Shown here: positions 1 to 10,100 of the stretch, in pieces
How the letters are laid out: the number at the start of each line of letters is the position of its first letter
Position numbering within the stretch: position 1 is the first letter of the stretch
From: Micromonospora foliorum
Lineage (GTDB): Bacteria > Actinomycetota > Actinomycetes > Mycobacteriales > Micromonosporaceae
Assembly: GCF_022229015.1 (NCBI RefSeq)
Contig: NZ_JAKKFF010000003.1
Coordinates: forward strand, 1 to 45,670
DNA: 45,670 nucleotides
Reading direction: 5' to 3'
Program-made: the position numbers and the translations under genes
Notes under the pieces: generated by a model
Database searches by the model: none
What the model was told of the DNA's origin: nothing
What the model saw: only the letters and a program-made list of their open reading frames with translations

Positions 1-98
1 GGTGATGTCGACGTTTGCGTGTTCTTGCTTTCTTTTTTTCAATCATACGCCGCCCCCCGAGATTTCCCCCCTTTCCCTACCCCACTCTCTTCCGATCT
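1..98. other. Illumina adapter and low-quality artefact, not genomic
   Basis: Bases 41-98 align without gaps to the 58-base Illumina P5 plus read-1 primer adapter, as I remember it, at about 47 of 58 positions. The last 12 bases (CTCTTCCGATCT, 87-98) are exact. Most mismatches are A, T or G changed to C, as in poor base calls. Bases 1-40 are T-rich and unlike the rest of the window. The kinase coding sequence starts abruptly at 99, directly after the adapter's final T. The reading frame that appears to cross this block is accidental. Confidence 0.93.
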
Positions 99-794
99 CG
101 GGGCGGGGTCCGGCGGGCCGGCGGCCAGTGCGCTCAGGGTGGCCATCGCGGTGCTGCGGGCGTACGGGGACTGCCCCTCCACGGCGGCGTGCAGGGTCGC
201 CCCGAGCGACCACAGGTCGGCGGCCACCGTGGACGCCCCCTCGGCGGCCCGCTCCGGGGCCACGTACTGCGGGGAGCCGAGGACCATGCCGGGGCGGGTC
301 ATCGCGCCGTCGCCACCGTCGAAGGTGGCCAGCCCGAAGTCGGTGAGCATCACCCGCCCGTCGTGCGCCACGAGCACGTTCTGCGGTTTGATGTCGCGGT
401 GCAGCACCCCGGCGGTGTGCGCGGCCCTCAGCGCGTCGAGCACGGCCAGGCCGATCCGGGCCGCGCGGGCGGGCTCCAGGGGGCCCTCGGCGTCCACGAC
501 GTCCTGCAGGGTGCGGGACGGGACGTACTCCATGACGATCCATGGGCTGCCCTCGACCGCGACGACGTCGTAGAGCCGGACCACGGCGGGGTGGTTGAGT
601 CGGGCGGCGGCGCGCGCCTCCCGCATGGTGCGCGAGCGCAGCTCTTCCCGTTCACGATCGGCCAACCAGCTCGGTGGAACGATCTCCTTGACCGCCACCT
701 CGCGGTGCAGCATCTCGTCGTGGGCGCGCCACACCCGACCCATGCCCCCGCGACCCACCAGGTCGAGCAGCCGGTACCGACCGGCGATCAGCAC
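99..794 (-). CDS. Ser/Thr protein kinase, N-terminal catalytic part (truncated by contig end)
   Basis: PknB-type (Hanks) kinase that would phosphorylate Ser/Thr on target proteins. Seen: glycine loop GRGGMG (residues 14-19), ATP-anchoring Lys in VAVK (K36), alpha-C Glu in MREA (E59), catalytic loop HRDIKPQN (D134), DFG (152-154) and the APE-like APERA motif. About 232 codons remain. The end of the kinase domain and any juxtamembrane, transmembrane or sensor region are missing because the contig ends in adapter sequence. The start is GTG with GAGGAGGAG upstream and a TAGGGT box about 37 bases before it. It lies upstream of, and on the same strand as, the GT4 gene, but the 83-base gap makes co-regulation uncertain. 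Family certain, substrate unknown. Confidence 0.93.
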
Positions 795-830
795 CTGTGC
801 ACGCTCCTCCTCAGCCGCTGTCCGGGCTAC

Positions 831-836
831 ACCCTA
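831..836 (-). promoter_or_regulatory. Probable -10 box of the kinase gene
   Basis: TAGGGT on the minus strand is a common actinobacterial -10 sequence. It lies 36 bases upstream of the kinase GTG, leaving room for the GAGGAGGAG ribosome-binding site. No convincing -35 box was found. Confidence 0.35.
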
Positions 837-877
837 ACCAGCGGATCGGAAGTCACCTATCGATCGTCCGACTCAGC

Positions 878-2215
878 TCAGCATGCGGCGTGGTCGACGG
901 CGGCGGCGAGAAGGTTCCCCTCCGGGATGGCGATCCGGGTCCGCCCGCCGGCGAGTCGGGCGGTGGCGCGTCGGGCCTGCACGGGGCCGTGTTCGCGACG
1001 GGCGGTGGCGTAGCTGGCGGCGGTGCGGGCCGCGATGGTGGCCCAGCCGTACCGCTCACCGACCATCGTGCGGGCCCGGCGGGCCAACCGCCGGGCGAAG
1101 ACCTCGTCGCCGAGCAGTTGGCCGACCGCGCCGGCGAGCGCGTCCGGGTCGCTGTGCGGGAACGTCACCCCGGTCACGCCGGGTTCGACGATCTCGGCGA
1201 GGCCGCCGGTACGGGCCACGGCGAGGGGCGCTCCGGCGGCCGCCGCCTCCAGCGCCACCATGCCGAACGGCTCGTAGAGGCTGGGGACCACTGTCGCGTC
1301 GGTGGCGCCGAGCATCGCCGGCAGTTGGGTGGAGTCGAGGAACCCGGTGAACCGGACGGTGGAGCTGAGCGCCAGCCGCCGGGCCTCCGCCTCCAACTCG
1401 GCGCGGTAGGGGCCGTCGCCGGCGATCACCACGCGCAGCCCGGGGTGCCGTTCGCGGAGCCGGGGTACGGCGTGCACCAGGTGCTGGACGCCCTTCTCGT
1501 AGACCAGCCGCCCGGCGTACCCGACAAGCGGGCCTTCACCGGCGAACCGGGCCCGAGCCGACGCGACCGCTCGGGGGCGGGCCCGCCAGGCCCGGTCGTC
1601 GACCCCGTTGGGCACCACGTCGACCTGGGCGGCCGGTACGTCGAACAGCGCCGTCACCTGGTCGCGCATGTACCCCGAGCAGGTGATCACCCGAATGGAG
1701 GAGCTGCTGAGCCAGTGCTCGACGCCGTGGATGGTGCGGTTCATCTCCTCCGGGAGCCAGCCCTGGTGCCGGCCGGCCTCGGTGGCGTGCATGGTGGTGA
1801 CTAGGGGGAGGTCCAGGTGCTCGGCCAGGGTGACGGCCGTGTGGGCGACGAGCCAGTCGTGGGCGTGGATGACGTCGTAGGAGCCGGCCTGGGTGGCGCG
1901 CAGCGCGGTGCGGGTGAGGGTGTGGTTGAAGGCCATGGTCCAGGCCAGCAGGGAGCCGGTGGCGAGGGGGAAGGTGACCGGGTCTTCGGGGGCGCGCAGG
2001 ATGCGGACGCCGTCGGCGTACTCCTCCAGGGGTGCGCCCTCGCTGTGGCGGGTGACGACGGTGACCTCGTGGCCGGCGGCGGCGAGGGCGACGGAGAGGG
2101 CGTGCACGTGTCGGCCGAGACCGCCGACGAGCACCGGCGGGTACTCCCAGGAGAGCATCAGCACCCGCAGCTGTCGGGCGGGGTTGATGTCGATCACGTG
2201 GGCATCGGGTGACAT
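878..2215 (-). CDS. Glycosyltransferase family 4, glycogen-synthase-like
   Basis: 445-residue GT-B-fold retaining glycosyltransferase. The N-terminal half begins LRVLMLSWEYPPVLVGGLGR, the Gly-rich nucleotide-sugar loop pattern of GT4/GT5 glucan synthases, followed by HVHALSVALAAAGHEVTVVTRH. The C-terminal half carries VGYAGRLVYEKGVQHLV and the donor-binding EPFGMVALEAAAAG motif (E-x7-E). The ATG was chosen over an upstream extension because AAAGGGGG stands directly before it. The next gene upstream on the same strand is a glycogen debranching enzyme, so a role in making or extending an alpha-glucan is likely. It could also act on another polysaccharide or glycolipid; the acceptor cannot be read from sequence. 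Confidence 0.88.
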   Translation of the reverse strand: MSPDAHVIDINPARQLRVLMLSWEYPPVLVGGLGRHVHALSVALAAAGHEVTVVTRHSEGAPLEEYADGVRILRAPEDPVTFPLATGSLLAWTMAFNHTLTRTALRATQAGSYDVIHAHDWLVAHTAVTLAEHLDLPLVTTMHATEAGRHQGWLPEEMNRTIHGVEHWLSSSSIRVITCSGYMRDQVTALFDVPAAQVDVVPNGVDDRAWRARPRAVASARARFAGEGPLVGYAGRLVYEKGVQHLVHAVPRLRERHPGLRVVIAGDGPYRAELEAEARRLALSSTVRFTGFLDSTQLPAMLGATDATVVPSLYEPFGMVALEAAAAGAPLAVARTGGLAEIVEPGVTGVTFPHSDPDALAGAVGQLLGDEVFARRLARRARTMVGERYGWATIAARTAASYATARREHGPVQARRATARLAGGRTRIAIPEGNLLAAAVDHAAC

Positions 2216-2351
2216 GCGGCCCCCTTTGAGTTGTCCCCGGGCGCGCGCCGACCGACACCGAATCGATGTCGCCGTCGCGTCTGGATCGAGGCCAATCCTG
2301 CCGGGATCGCGATAACCAGCGGCGACACCACCGTTGCGGTCGTGTAAAGCG

Positions 2352-4295
2352 CTACTGGCTCTTTCGCCGCACCCGCAGCAGCTCGGCCACCGACCATGCC
2401 TGGAACGGGCACCCGGTGGCGGTGTGCGGCGCGAGGCCATCGGCCGTCTCGCTCACCGAGCCTAACCCATATTCCATCAAATGGGCCTCAATGCCGACGA
2501 ATACGTCATCGACGGACATCTTCCCCCGTCGGGCGGCGTCCACGTACGGGCCGAGCAACCACGGCCAGACCGTGCCCTGGTGGTAGCCCCCGTCCCGGTC
2601 GGCCGGGCCACCCCGGTGCCGGCCCACGAACTCGGTGGAATCCGGGGCGAGACTGCGCGGCCCGAGCGGGGTGAGCAGCCCGCCCGCGACCCGCCGCAGC
2701 GTCGCCTCGTCCGGCTCCATCGGCGCGTACGGCAGCGACCAGGCCAGCAACTGGTTCGGGCGCAACGCGTCGTCGTCGTGCAGGGCGGCGCCACCCAACG
2801 GGTACGCCGGCGCGGGCGCGTCCAGCACGTCGTGCAGCCAACCGGTCGGGGCCGGGAACCGCTCCCGGAACGAGGCGGTGGCCTGCCCGTGCCGTCGCCA
2901 CAGCTCGTCCGCGTCCTGCCCGGCCAGCTCGGTCAGCTCCGCGAGCCCGGCCAGCCCGTTGATCCACAACGCGTTGACCTCGACCGGCTTGCCGGTGCGC
3001 GGGGTGACCGGCACCCCGTACACCCGGGCGTCCATCCACGTCAGCGCGGTGCCGGCGGCGCCCTGGGTGAGCAGCCCGTCGGCTGGGTCGACGCGGATCC
3101 CGTACCGGGTGCCGGCCGCGTGGGTGTCGATCACGGCGCGCAGCGCGGGCAGCAACTCGTCGCCGAGGTCGGTGTCGCCGGTGACGGTGACGTGCCGGCT
3201 CACCGCGTGCAGGAACCACAGCGTGCCGTCGACGGTGTTGTACTCCACCCGACCGGTGTCGGCCGTGTTGGCGAGCATCCCCTCGGAGAGCGTCGCCGCG
3301 TACGCCCGCAGCAGCTCCCGACCCTCGTCGGCGCGACCCGTGCAGAGGAACAACCCCTCGTACGAGATCATCGTGTCCCGCGACCAGGCCCCGAACCACG
3401 GGTAGCCGGCGACCACGTCCACCGCCGCCTGGTTGGTGCGCACCACGAACGCGTCGGCGGCCAGCGCCAGGGTGGCGTCCACGTCGTCGGCCGGCTTCGC
3501 CGTCGCCACCACCTGACGGTTGCGCCGTCGGGCCGTCGCCACGATCTCCGTGGCCGGCGGCGGCTCCTCGTCGAGTCGACCGGCCCAGGCTCGCACCGAC
3601 ACCGTGTCGCCGGGGCGTTCCAGGTCGCCGGAGAAGCGGCCCGCGTACCAGAGGTCCTCGTCCGGGTGCAGCCCTCGGTTGGCCTCCTCGCGGTGGTGCA
3701 CGCCCAGCCACCACTGCCCCTCGGGCGCCCAGCCCGGGCCGGCGAGCCGGTACGCGCCCTCGACCACCGCGCCGTCGGCCACCGCCTCGACCTGCGGGAC
3801 CGGGCCGTCGGCCCGCCGTTCGCCGTGCGCGTCCCGCCAGGTGCAGGCGGCCGACAGCTCCAGCCGGACGGGACCACCGGCGACCAGCCGGTGCACCACC
3901 GCGACGCAGGAGCGGCCGGGCAGCATGGCCAGCTCCCGTTCGATCACCACCGCGCCGATCCGCCACCGCCAGCGGGGCAGCCCGTCGACCAGGTCGAAGC
4001 GTTCCAACAGCTCGAAGCCGCGCGGGTCCACGTCGCCGGAGGCCCACTCGTGCGCGCCGAGGCGCACCCGCGCGCCGGACGGCAGGGTGACCGCCGGATC
4101 GAGACTGACCAGTCCCACCTGACGGGACGCCGGCGTTTCGCCGGGAACCACCAACAGGCCGTGGTAGCGACGGGTCCGCAGCCCGCCGACCGTGCCCATC
4201 GCATAGCCGCCGAGGCCGTCGGGGACCAGCCACTCCCGGCTGGCCGCGCTGGTCAGATCGCCACAGATCTGCGGGCCGAAGTGAATGTCGATCAA
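2352..4295 (-). CDS. Amylo-alpha-1,6-glucosidase (glycogen debranching enzyme, GH133-type)
   Basis: 647 residues. The N-terminal beta-rich domain (about 1-240, starting IDIHFGPQICGDLTS and including the RRYHGLLVV signature of this family) is followed by an (alpha/alpha)6 barrel. The barrel carries WFGAWSRDTMISYEGL, typical of the GDE C-terminal catalytic domain, and GGYHQGTVWPWLLGPYVDA near the C terminus. Family knowledge: hydrolyses the alpha-1,6-linked glucose stub at glycogen branch points. The start is taken as TTG at 4295 because GGAGGAAAG precedes it directly; the open frame runs on upstream to 5939 only because it is antisense to the next gene. It reads in the same direction as the GT4 gene (136-base gap) and divergently from the glycosidase, only 42 bases away. 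Confidence 0.92.
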   Translation of the reverse strand: MIDIHFGPQICGDLTSAASREWLVPDGLGGYAMGTVGGLRTRRYHGLLVVPGETPASRQVGLVSLDPAVTLPSGARVRLGAHEWASGDVDPRGFELLERFDLVDGLPRWRWRIGAVVIERELAMLPGRSCVAVVHRLVAGGPVRLELSAACTWRDAHGERRADGPVPQVEAVADGAVVEGAYRLAGPGWAPEGQWWLGVHHREEANRGLHPDEDLWYAGRFSGDLERPGDTVSVRAWAGRLDEEPPPATEIVATARRRNRQVVATAKPADDVDATLALAADAFVVRTNQAAVDVVAGYPWFGAWSRDTMISYEGLFLCTGRADEGRELLRAYAATLSEGMLANTADTGRVEYNTVDGTLWFLHAVSRHVTVTGDTDLGDELLPALRAVIDTHAAGTRYGIRVDPADGLLTQGAAGTALTWMDARVYGVPVTPRTGKPVEVNALWINGLAGLAELTELAGQDADELWRRHGQATASFRERFPAPTGWLHDVLDAPAPAYPLGGAALHDDDALRPNQLLAWSLPYAPMEPDEATLRRVAGGLLTPLGPRSLAPDSTEFVGRHRGGPADRDGGYHQGTVWPWLLGPYVDAARRGKMSVDDVFVGIEAHLMEYGLGSVSETADGLAPHTATGCPFQAWSVAELLRVRRKSQ

Positions 4296-4337
4296 CTTTC
4301 CTCCACCGGCGGCGGGGTGTAACACGCCACGACGAGA

Positions 4338-7046
4338 ATGGCCGCTGTGGTCAAGTACCGCGGCGACGTCAAAGATGTGCACGTGATCACTGACCGATCG
4401 TCCTCCGACGCCTCGCCACCCGACGCTGAGCGGCTCCGGCTCGCCCAGGCTGACTCGGGGGAGCAGGACTGGCGTGCATGGGGTCCCTATCTGTCCGAAC
4501 GGGCGTGGGGGACGGTACGGGAGGACTACAGCGAGCACGGTACGGCCTGGGACTACTTCCCGCATGACCACGCGCGGTCCAGAGCCTACCGGTGGAATGA
4601 AGACGGGATGGCCGGCGTCTGCGACGAACGACAGACCTTCGCGTTCGCCCTGGCCCTCTGGAACGGCAAGGACCCGATCCTCAAGGAGCGGATGTTCGGC
4701 CTCGGCGGCGACGGCGGCAACCACGGCGAGGACGTCAAGGAGTACTGGTGGTACGAGGACTCCACGCCCACCCACTCCTGGATGCGCTGGCGCTACCACT
4801 ACCCGCAGGCCGCCTTCCCGTACGACGAACTCGTCGCGGTGAACGCGTTGCGCGGCCGCGACGACACCGAGTACGAGCTGGTGGACACCGGGATCTTCGA
4901 CGACGACCGGTACTGGGCGGTGACCGTCGACTACGCCAAGGCGTCCCCGACCGACCTCTGCATGGTGGTGACCGTCGCCAACCGGGGTGACCGGGCGGCG
5001 ACCCTGCACGTCCTGCCCACCCTGTGGTTCCGTAACACCTGGTCCTGGGGCCTGCCCGGCGGTGACCGGATCCCCCGGCTGACCGGCCAGGGCACCCGGC
5101 TCGTCGGCGAACACCGGGTGCTCGGCCAGCTGCTGCTGGAGGGCGACGGCGGGCCGGTGCCGCTGCTCTGCGACAACGACACCAACGCCGAACGGCTCTG
5201 GGGCCTGCCCGGCCGCACGCCGTTCCCGAAGGACGGCATCAACGACCACGTCGTCAACGGCGCGGCCACGGTCAACCCGGCCCGGGAGGGCACCAAGGGC
5301 GCGCTGCACTACGTGCTCGACGTGCCGGCCGGCGAGCAGCGCCAGATCCGGCTGCGGCTGACCCGTACCGCGTCGCCGCCGGCCGCCGCGCCGCCGCCCC
5401 CGGCCGACCTCAGCGACGGCTTCGAGGCCGTGGTGTGGGCGCGGCGGGCCGAGGCGAACCGGTTCTTCGCCGGCGTGATCCCGCCGGCCGCCACCCCCGA
5501 CGAGGCGCTGGTCGCCCGGCAGGCCATCGCCGGGCTGATGTGGGGCAAGCAGTTCTACCACTTCGACGTCAAACGTTGGCTCGAAGGCGACCCGGGCTCG
5601 ACACCGCCGCCGGCCGGGCGTCGGCACGGGCGCAACAGCGCCTGGTGGCACATGACCAGCTTCGACGTCATCTCCATGCCCGACCCGTGGGAATACCCCT
5701 GGTACGCGGCCTGGGACCTGGCCTTCCACTGCGTGAGCATCGCCCGGGTCGACCCGGGCTTCGCCAAGGAGCAGATCCTGCTGCTGCTCCGCGAGTGGTA
5801 CCTGCACCCCAACGGGCAGATCCCGGCGTACGAGTGGGCGTTCGGTGACGTGAACCCGCCGGTGCACGCGTGGGCGGCGCTGAAGGTGTTCGAGATCGAC
5901 GGCGGCCGGGACTACGAGTTCCTGGCCCGGGTGATGCACAAGCTACTGCTCAACTTCACCTGGTGGGTCAACCGCAAGGACACCGGCGGCAACAACGTCT
6001 TCGAGGGCGGCTTCCTCGGGCTGGACAACGTCGGTCCGTTCGACCGCTCGGCGGCGCTGCCGGTCGCCGGGGTGCTGGAGCAGTCCGACGGCACCGGCTG
6101 GATGGGCATGTACGCGCTCAACCTGCTGGACATGGCGATCGTGCTCGCCGAACACGACCGGACCTGGGTGGACACCGCCACCAAGTTCTTCGAGCACTTC
6201 GCCTACATCGCCGCCGCCGCGTACGAGCAGGGGTTGTGGGACGACGAGGACGCCTTCTTCTACGACGTGCTGCGCCTCGCCGACGGCACGAAGGTGCCGC
6301 TGAAGGTCCGGTCCGTCGTCGGGCTGCTGCCGTTGGCGGCCACCACCCGGCTCACCGCCAGGACCCTGCACCACCTACCGGAGTTGGGCGCCCGGCTGCG
6401 CTGGTTCCTCACCAACCGCCCGGAGTACGCCCAGGTGATCGGCACCCGCCGGCTGGGCCCGGACGGCCGGCAGCAGCGGCTGCTGTCCATGGTCGGCCCG
6501 GAGCAGGTGGTACGCCTGCTCGCCCGGATGCTCGACCCCGACGAGTTCCTCTCCGACTTCGGCCTCCGTACGCTGTCCCGCGCGCACCTGGACAAGCCGT
6601 TCTCGGTCACCCTCGGCGGGCAGGAGTTCTCCGTCGGCTACGAGCCGGCCGAGTCGACGAGCGGGCTGTTCGGGGGCAACTCGAACTGGCGTGGTCCGAT
6701 CTGGATGCCGACGAACTTCCTGCTGATCAGCGCGTTGCGGGACTATGCGGCGTTCTTCGGCGACGACCTCCAGGTGGAGTACCCGACCCGCTCCGGGGTG
6801 AAGCACACCCTGGACGAGATCGCCGACGACCTCTCCGCCCGGCTGATCGCGCTCTTCACGCAGGACGACTGGGGTCGACGGCCGATCTACGGCGCCTGCC
6901 AGCTCTTCCAGACCCACCCGGACTGGCGTGACCTGATCGCCTTCCCCGAGTACTTCCACGGCGACAACGGGGCCGGCCTGGGCGCCTGGCACCAGACCGG
7001 CTGGACGGCCCTGGTAGCCGACCTGATCCTCACCCTGCGCCGCTGA
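4338..7046 (+). CDS. Large glycosidase with six-hairpin (MGH1/GH63-like) domain
   Basis: 902 residues with no signal peptide, so cytoplasmic. The N-terminal half is beta-rich. The C-terminal half has aromatic barrel motifs such as [51 protein letters not shown] and [17 protein letters not shown] segments, characteristic of the GH63-related glucosidases often seen in actinobacteria. The acid/base pair is probably the Asp in AAWDLAF and an acidic residue in the C-terminal part (inference). Substrate unknown; an alpha-glucoside or glucosylglycerate-type compound fits the neighbourhood. ATG 4338 has no clear ribosome-binding site, and GTG 4383 is an alternative start. Divergent from the debranching enzyme, so the two probably share a 42-base control region. 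Confidence 0.8.
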   Translation: MAAVVKYRGDVKDVHVITDRSSSDASPPDAERLRLAQADSGEQDWRAWGPYLSERAWGTVREDYSEHGTAWDYFPHDHARSRAYRWNEDGMAGVCDERQTFAFALALWNGKDPILKERMFGLGGDGGNHGEDVKEYWWYEDSTPTHSWMRWRYHYPQAAFPYDELVAVNALRGRDDTEYELVDTGIFDDDRYWAVTVDYAKASPTDLCMVVTVANRGDRAATLHVLPTLWFRNTWSWGLPGGDRIPRLTGQGTRLVGEHRVLGQLLLEGDGGPVPLLCDNDTNAERLWGLPGRTPFPKDGINDHVVNGAATVNPAREGTKGALHYVLDVPAGEQRQIRLRLTRTASPPAAAPPPPADLSDGFEAVVWARRAEANRFFAGVIPPAATPDEALVARQAIAGLMWGKQFYHFDVKRWLEGDPGSTPPPAGRRHGRNSAWWHMTSFDVISMPDPWEYPWYAAWDLAFHCVSIARVDPGFAKEQILLLLREWYLHPNGQIPAYEWAFGDVNPPVHAWAALKVFEIDGGRDYEFLARVMHKLLLNFTWWVNRKDTGGNNVFEGGFLGLDNVGPFDRSAALPVAGVLEQSDGTGWMGMYALNLLDMAIVLAEHDRTWVDTATKFFEHFAYIAAAAYEQGLWDDEDAFFYDVLRLADGTKVPLKVRSVVGLLPLAATTRLTARTLHHLPELGARLRWFLTNRPEYAQVIGTRRLGPDGRQQRLLSMVGPEQVVRLLARMLDPDEFLSDFGLRTLSRAHLDKPFSVTLGGQEFSVGYEPAESTSGLFGGNSNWRGPIWMPTNFLLISALRDYAAFFGDDLQVEYPTRSGVKHTLDEIADDLSARLIALFTQDDWGRRPIYGACQLFQTHPDWRDLIAFPEYFHGDNGAGLGAWHQTGWTALVADLILTLRR

Positions 7047-7068
7047 CGTCCTCGTGGAGGCGTCCAGA

Positions 7069-7088
7069 ACCCCTGCTCGGCCAGGGGT
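7069..7088 (+). terminator. Hairpin after the glycosidase gene
   Basis: Perfect 7-bp inverted repeat ACCCCTG / CAGGGGT with a 6-base loop, 22 bases after the stop codon. No T-tract follows, as is usual for high-GC actinobacterial terminators. Confidence 0.5.
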
Positions 7089-7137
7089 GGCTGCTGGAAA
7101 GTAGCTGAGTGATGCCCCTGCGTATATCGCCCGTTCC

Positions 7138-7143
7138 TAGCCT
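7138..7143 (+). promoter_or_regulatory. Possible -10 box of the rhs gene
   Basis: TAGCCT, the same hexamer found before several other genes here, lies 44 bases upstream of the rhs GTG. No good -35 box was seen. Confidence 0.3.
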
Positions 7144-7181
7144 CCACCCGACGTGTCTGTCTCCAGACCGGAGGAAAACGG

Positions 7182-10100
7182 GTGAAGAAGAAATTGCGGG
7201 GTCCCCTGATCGGGGGACTGGCGCTGGCCCTGGTGGCCACGCTGGGCGGGACGGAGGTCCTACCGGACCACCAACCCGACAGCGCGGATCGCGCGGCGAG
7301 CGCCGCCGAGGACGACGGTTTCCTCTCCAGGATCGGGAAGGCCGCCGACAACCTTGTGGGTGGAAGCGGATCGGATCGGGCCAAGCCCGAGGCGGTCAGC
7401 GCCGCGTTGGCGGTGCAGGAGAAGCCGCCGGCGGCGAAGAAGTGGCCGCCGCAGAAGCGGGTCAAGGAGCTCACCGGCAAGCGGACCGCCAACGGCAAGG
7501 TCTACCAGCTCTCGGACGGTCGGACGCAGGCCGAGATCTCGATGGTTCCGCTGCACTACCGGGACGCGAACGGCACGTTCCAGACCATCGACACCCGGGT
7601 CCGTCCGGTCAAGGACAAGGGGTACGTCCAGGGCAACCGGACGAACAGCTTCACCAGCCTGTTCGGTGACAGCTCGGATGATCTGGTCCGCTTCGAGCAG
7701 GGTGGGCGGAGCATCGAGCTGGGTCTGGAGGGCGCGGCGAAGGGCGTGACGCCGACGGTGTCCGGCTCGACGGTGACCTACGCCGGTGTGGCCGGTGGCG
7801 CCGATGTCGTGTATGACGTCACCTCCACGGCGCTGAAGGAGAAGATCGTCCTGCGCCGGGCCCCGAGCGGCCCGGTGTCGTACACGTTCACGTTGGACAC
7901 GGCCGGCCTCACCGCCCAGCAGCGGGAGGACGGCTCGATCGCTTTCGTCCGTCCGGGCGGCGGTGAGCCGGTCTTCGTGATGCCGGCGCCGTTCATGTAC
8001 GACGCGAAGGACGACAAGGCGTCACCGGTCGGCAAGGTGTGGAGCGACAAGGTCACCCAGAGGGTGAGCCAGACCGGCGGCCGGTCGACGATCACGGTTA
8101 CCGCCGACGGTGGCTGGCTGGCCGACCGGGCACGGGTCTACCCGGTGGTCATCGACCCGACCATCAAGGTCCAGCCGGTGCCGACCGACGCGCAGGACGT
8201 GCAGATCAACTCCGCCGACCCGGCCCACGCGTACGGGCAGGACATCACCAAGTGGCCGTTGTCCGTCGGCACGTCGGGCTCGGGCAAGTGGCGCTCGCTG
8301 GTCAAGTTCGACACCAGCCTGGTTCCGGCGAACACCACGATCGACGACGCGCGTCTGGAGATGTACTACTCCCAGACGCACACCGCCTGGCAGTACGACG
8401 TGCCGATCGAGGCGCGTCGGGTCACCGCCGTGTGGGACGAGGACACCGCGACCTGGAACTCGATGTACAACAAGGTCGACACCGGGCTGGCGGGCAACTT
8501 CGTGACCGTCGACGACGGTAACACCGGCTCGTCGGCGCAGGGCGCCTGGACAGCGTCGACGAGCACGTTGACCTCGGAGGCGGTCGGTACCGACTATCGC
8601 GTGAACAAGGACGCGGTGACCGGGGAGACCTACACCTGGACGCCGACCCTCACCGAAGCCGGTGACTACAAGGTCGAGGTGCACTACGTCGGCGCCTTCG
8701 ACCGGACCGACACCGCCAAGTACACCGTCCACTCGTCGGGCGGGAAGAGGACCGACTACACGATCGACCAGCGGACGCCTGACGAAAAGGGAGCCTGGAA
8801 GACCCTCGGCATCCACCAGTTCGACGCCGGCACCACCGGCAAGGTCGTGCTCGGCGACGTGGCCAACGAGGTCGTGATCGCCGACGCCGTGCGGTTCAGC
8901 AAGCAGGGCGCGGTGAAGGACGCGGCGAAGTCCAGCGCCTGGCTGTCCTTCCCGGTGCGCAGCGTGGTGCAGCAATGGGTCAACAAGACCCAGGCCAACT
9001 ACGGCTTCTCGCTGCAGGCGAAGAACGAGACGACCCTCGGCCAGGGCGGCCCGATCTTCGAGGCGTCGGAGTACGCCTACGCCAACGACCGGCGGGACTA
9101 CAACCTGCCGAAGCTTGTCGTCACCTACGGGCGACCCGGTGTGGCATTGAACCCGCCGACGACTGTCACGTCGACCGGCGCCGTGTTGACCTGGCCGTCG
9201 TACGGTGACCCGACGCCCACCACGGCCGACAACGACGACGTGGTCGAGTACCAGGTGCACCGCAGCGTGCACCAGAACTTCACGCCGTCGGCCACGACGC
9301 TCATCGCGCCGGTCTCGTCGAGCACGCTGACGTATCAAGACACCACCGCGGTGCCGACGGCGGCGGACAACACCAACCCGATGGACCGCAAGTTCTACTA
9401 CTACATGGTGGCGGTCAAGACCCGGGGCGGGCAGCTCTTCGCCGGTCCGACCCAGCCGGCGATGCTGCCGAAGGCCGGCCAGATCACCCGGATCTACCGG
9501 ACCGCCGGCACGAACGCGACCGGCACCGACGGCGTCATCGACACCACACTGTCGAAGACCCGCTCGACCGAGAACGTCGACGTCTACGACGGTGACCCGT
9601 ACGTCAGTCCGGGCAACAACTCCGACTACTACGGCGACACGCGGGGCCTGATCAAGTTCCCCGCCCTGGCCGGTGTCCCGACCAGCGCCCAGGTGGTCGA
9701 CGCCCAGCTGAGGATGTACAACACCTACCTCTACCCGGGCACCGACACCGACGAGTACGTCGACGTCCACAAGCTGACGACGGCGTTCGACGAGAGCAAG
9801 GCGACCTGGAGCACCAGCAACGGCACCGCCGCGTGGCTCACGACGGGTGGTGGCGGTGACTACGACACCAGCTGGAAGGCGAGCTTCAACGGATTCACCA
9901 ACGACCCGGAGTGGGCGAACTGGAACGTCACGCCCGCGGTGCAGGGCTGGCTCACCGCGCCCAGCAGCAACAAGGGTTTCCTCCTGCGCCAGCGCGACGA
10001 AACGAACCTCACGGCGCGGGCCATGCTGTTGTCGTCCGAGGCGGAAGAGCCCCTGCTGCGGCCGACGCTGGAGGTCACCTACCTCGAACAGACCGCCGAG

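Noticed and set aside
39..98. C-terminal end of the kinase as translated through the first 98 bases
   Set aside because: The sequence is adapter, not genome.
2481..4322. 613-codon plus-strand frame over the debranching enzyme
   Set aside because: Shadow frame with Arg/Gly/Pro-rich, domain-free translation; the minus strand has the GH133 motifs.
4296..5939. Long N-terminal extension of the debranching enzyme frame
   Set aside because: It is antisense to the conserved glycosidase domain; the TTG at 4295 has GGAGGAAAG in front and family homology starts there.
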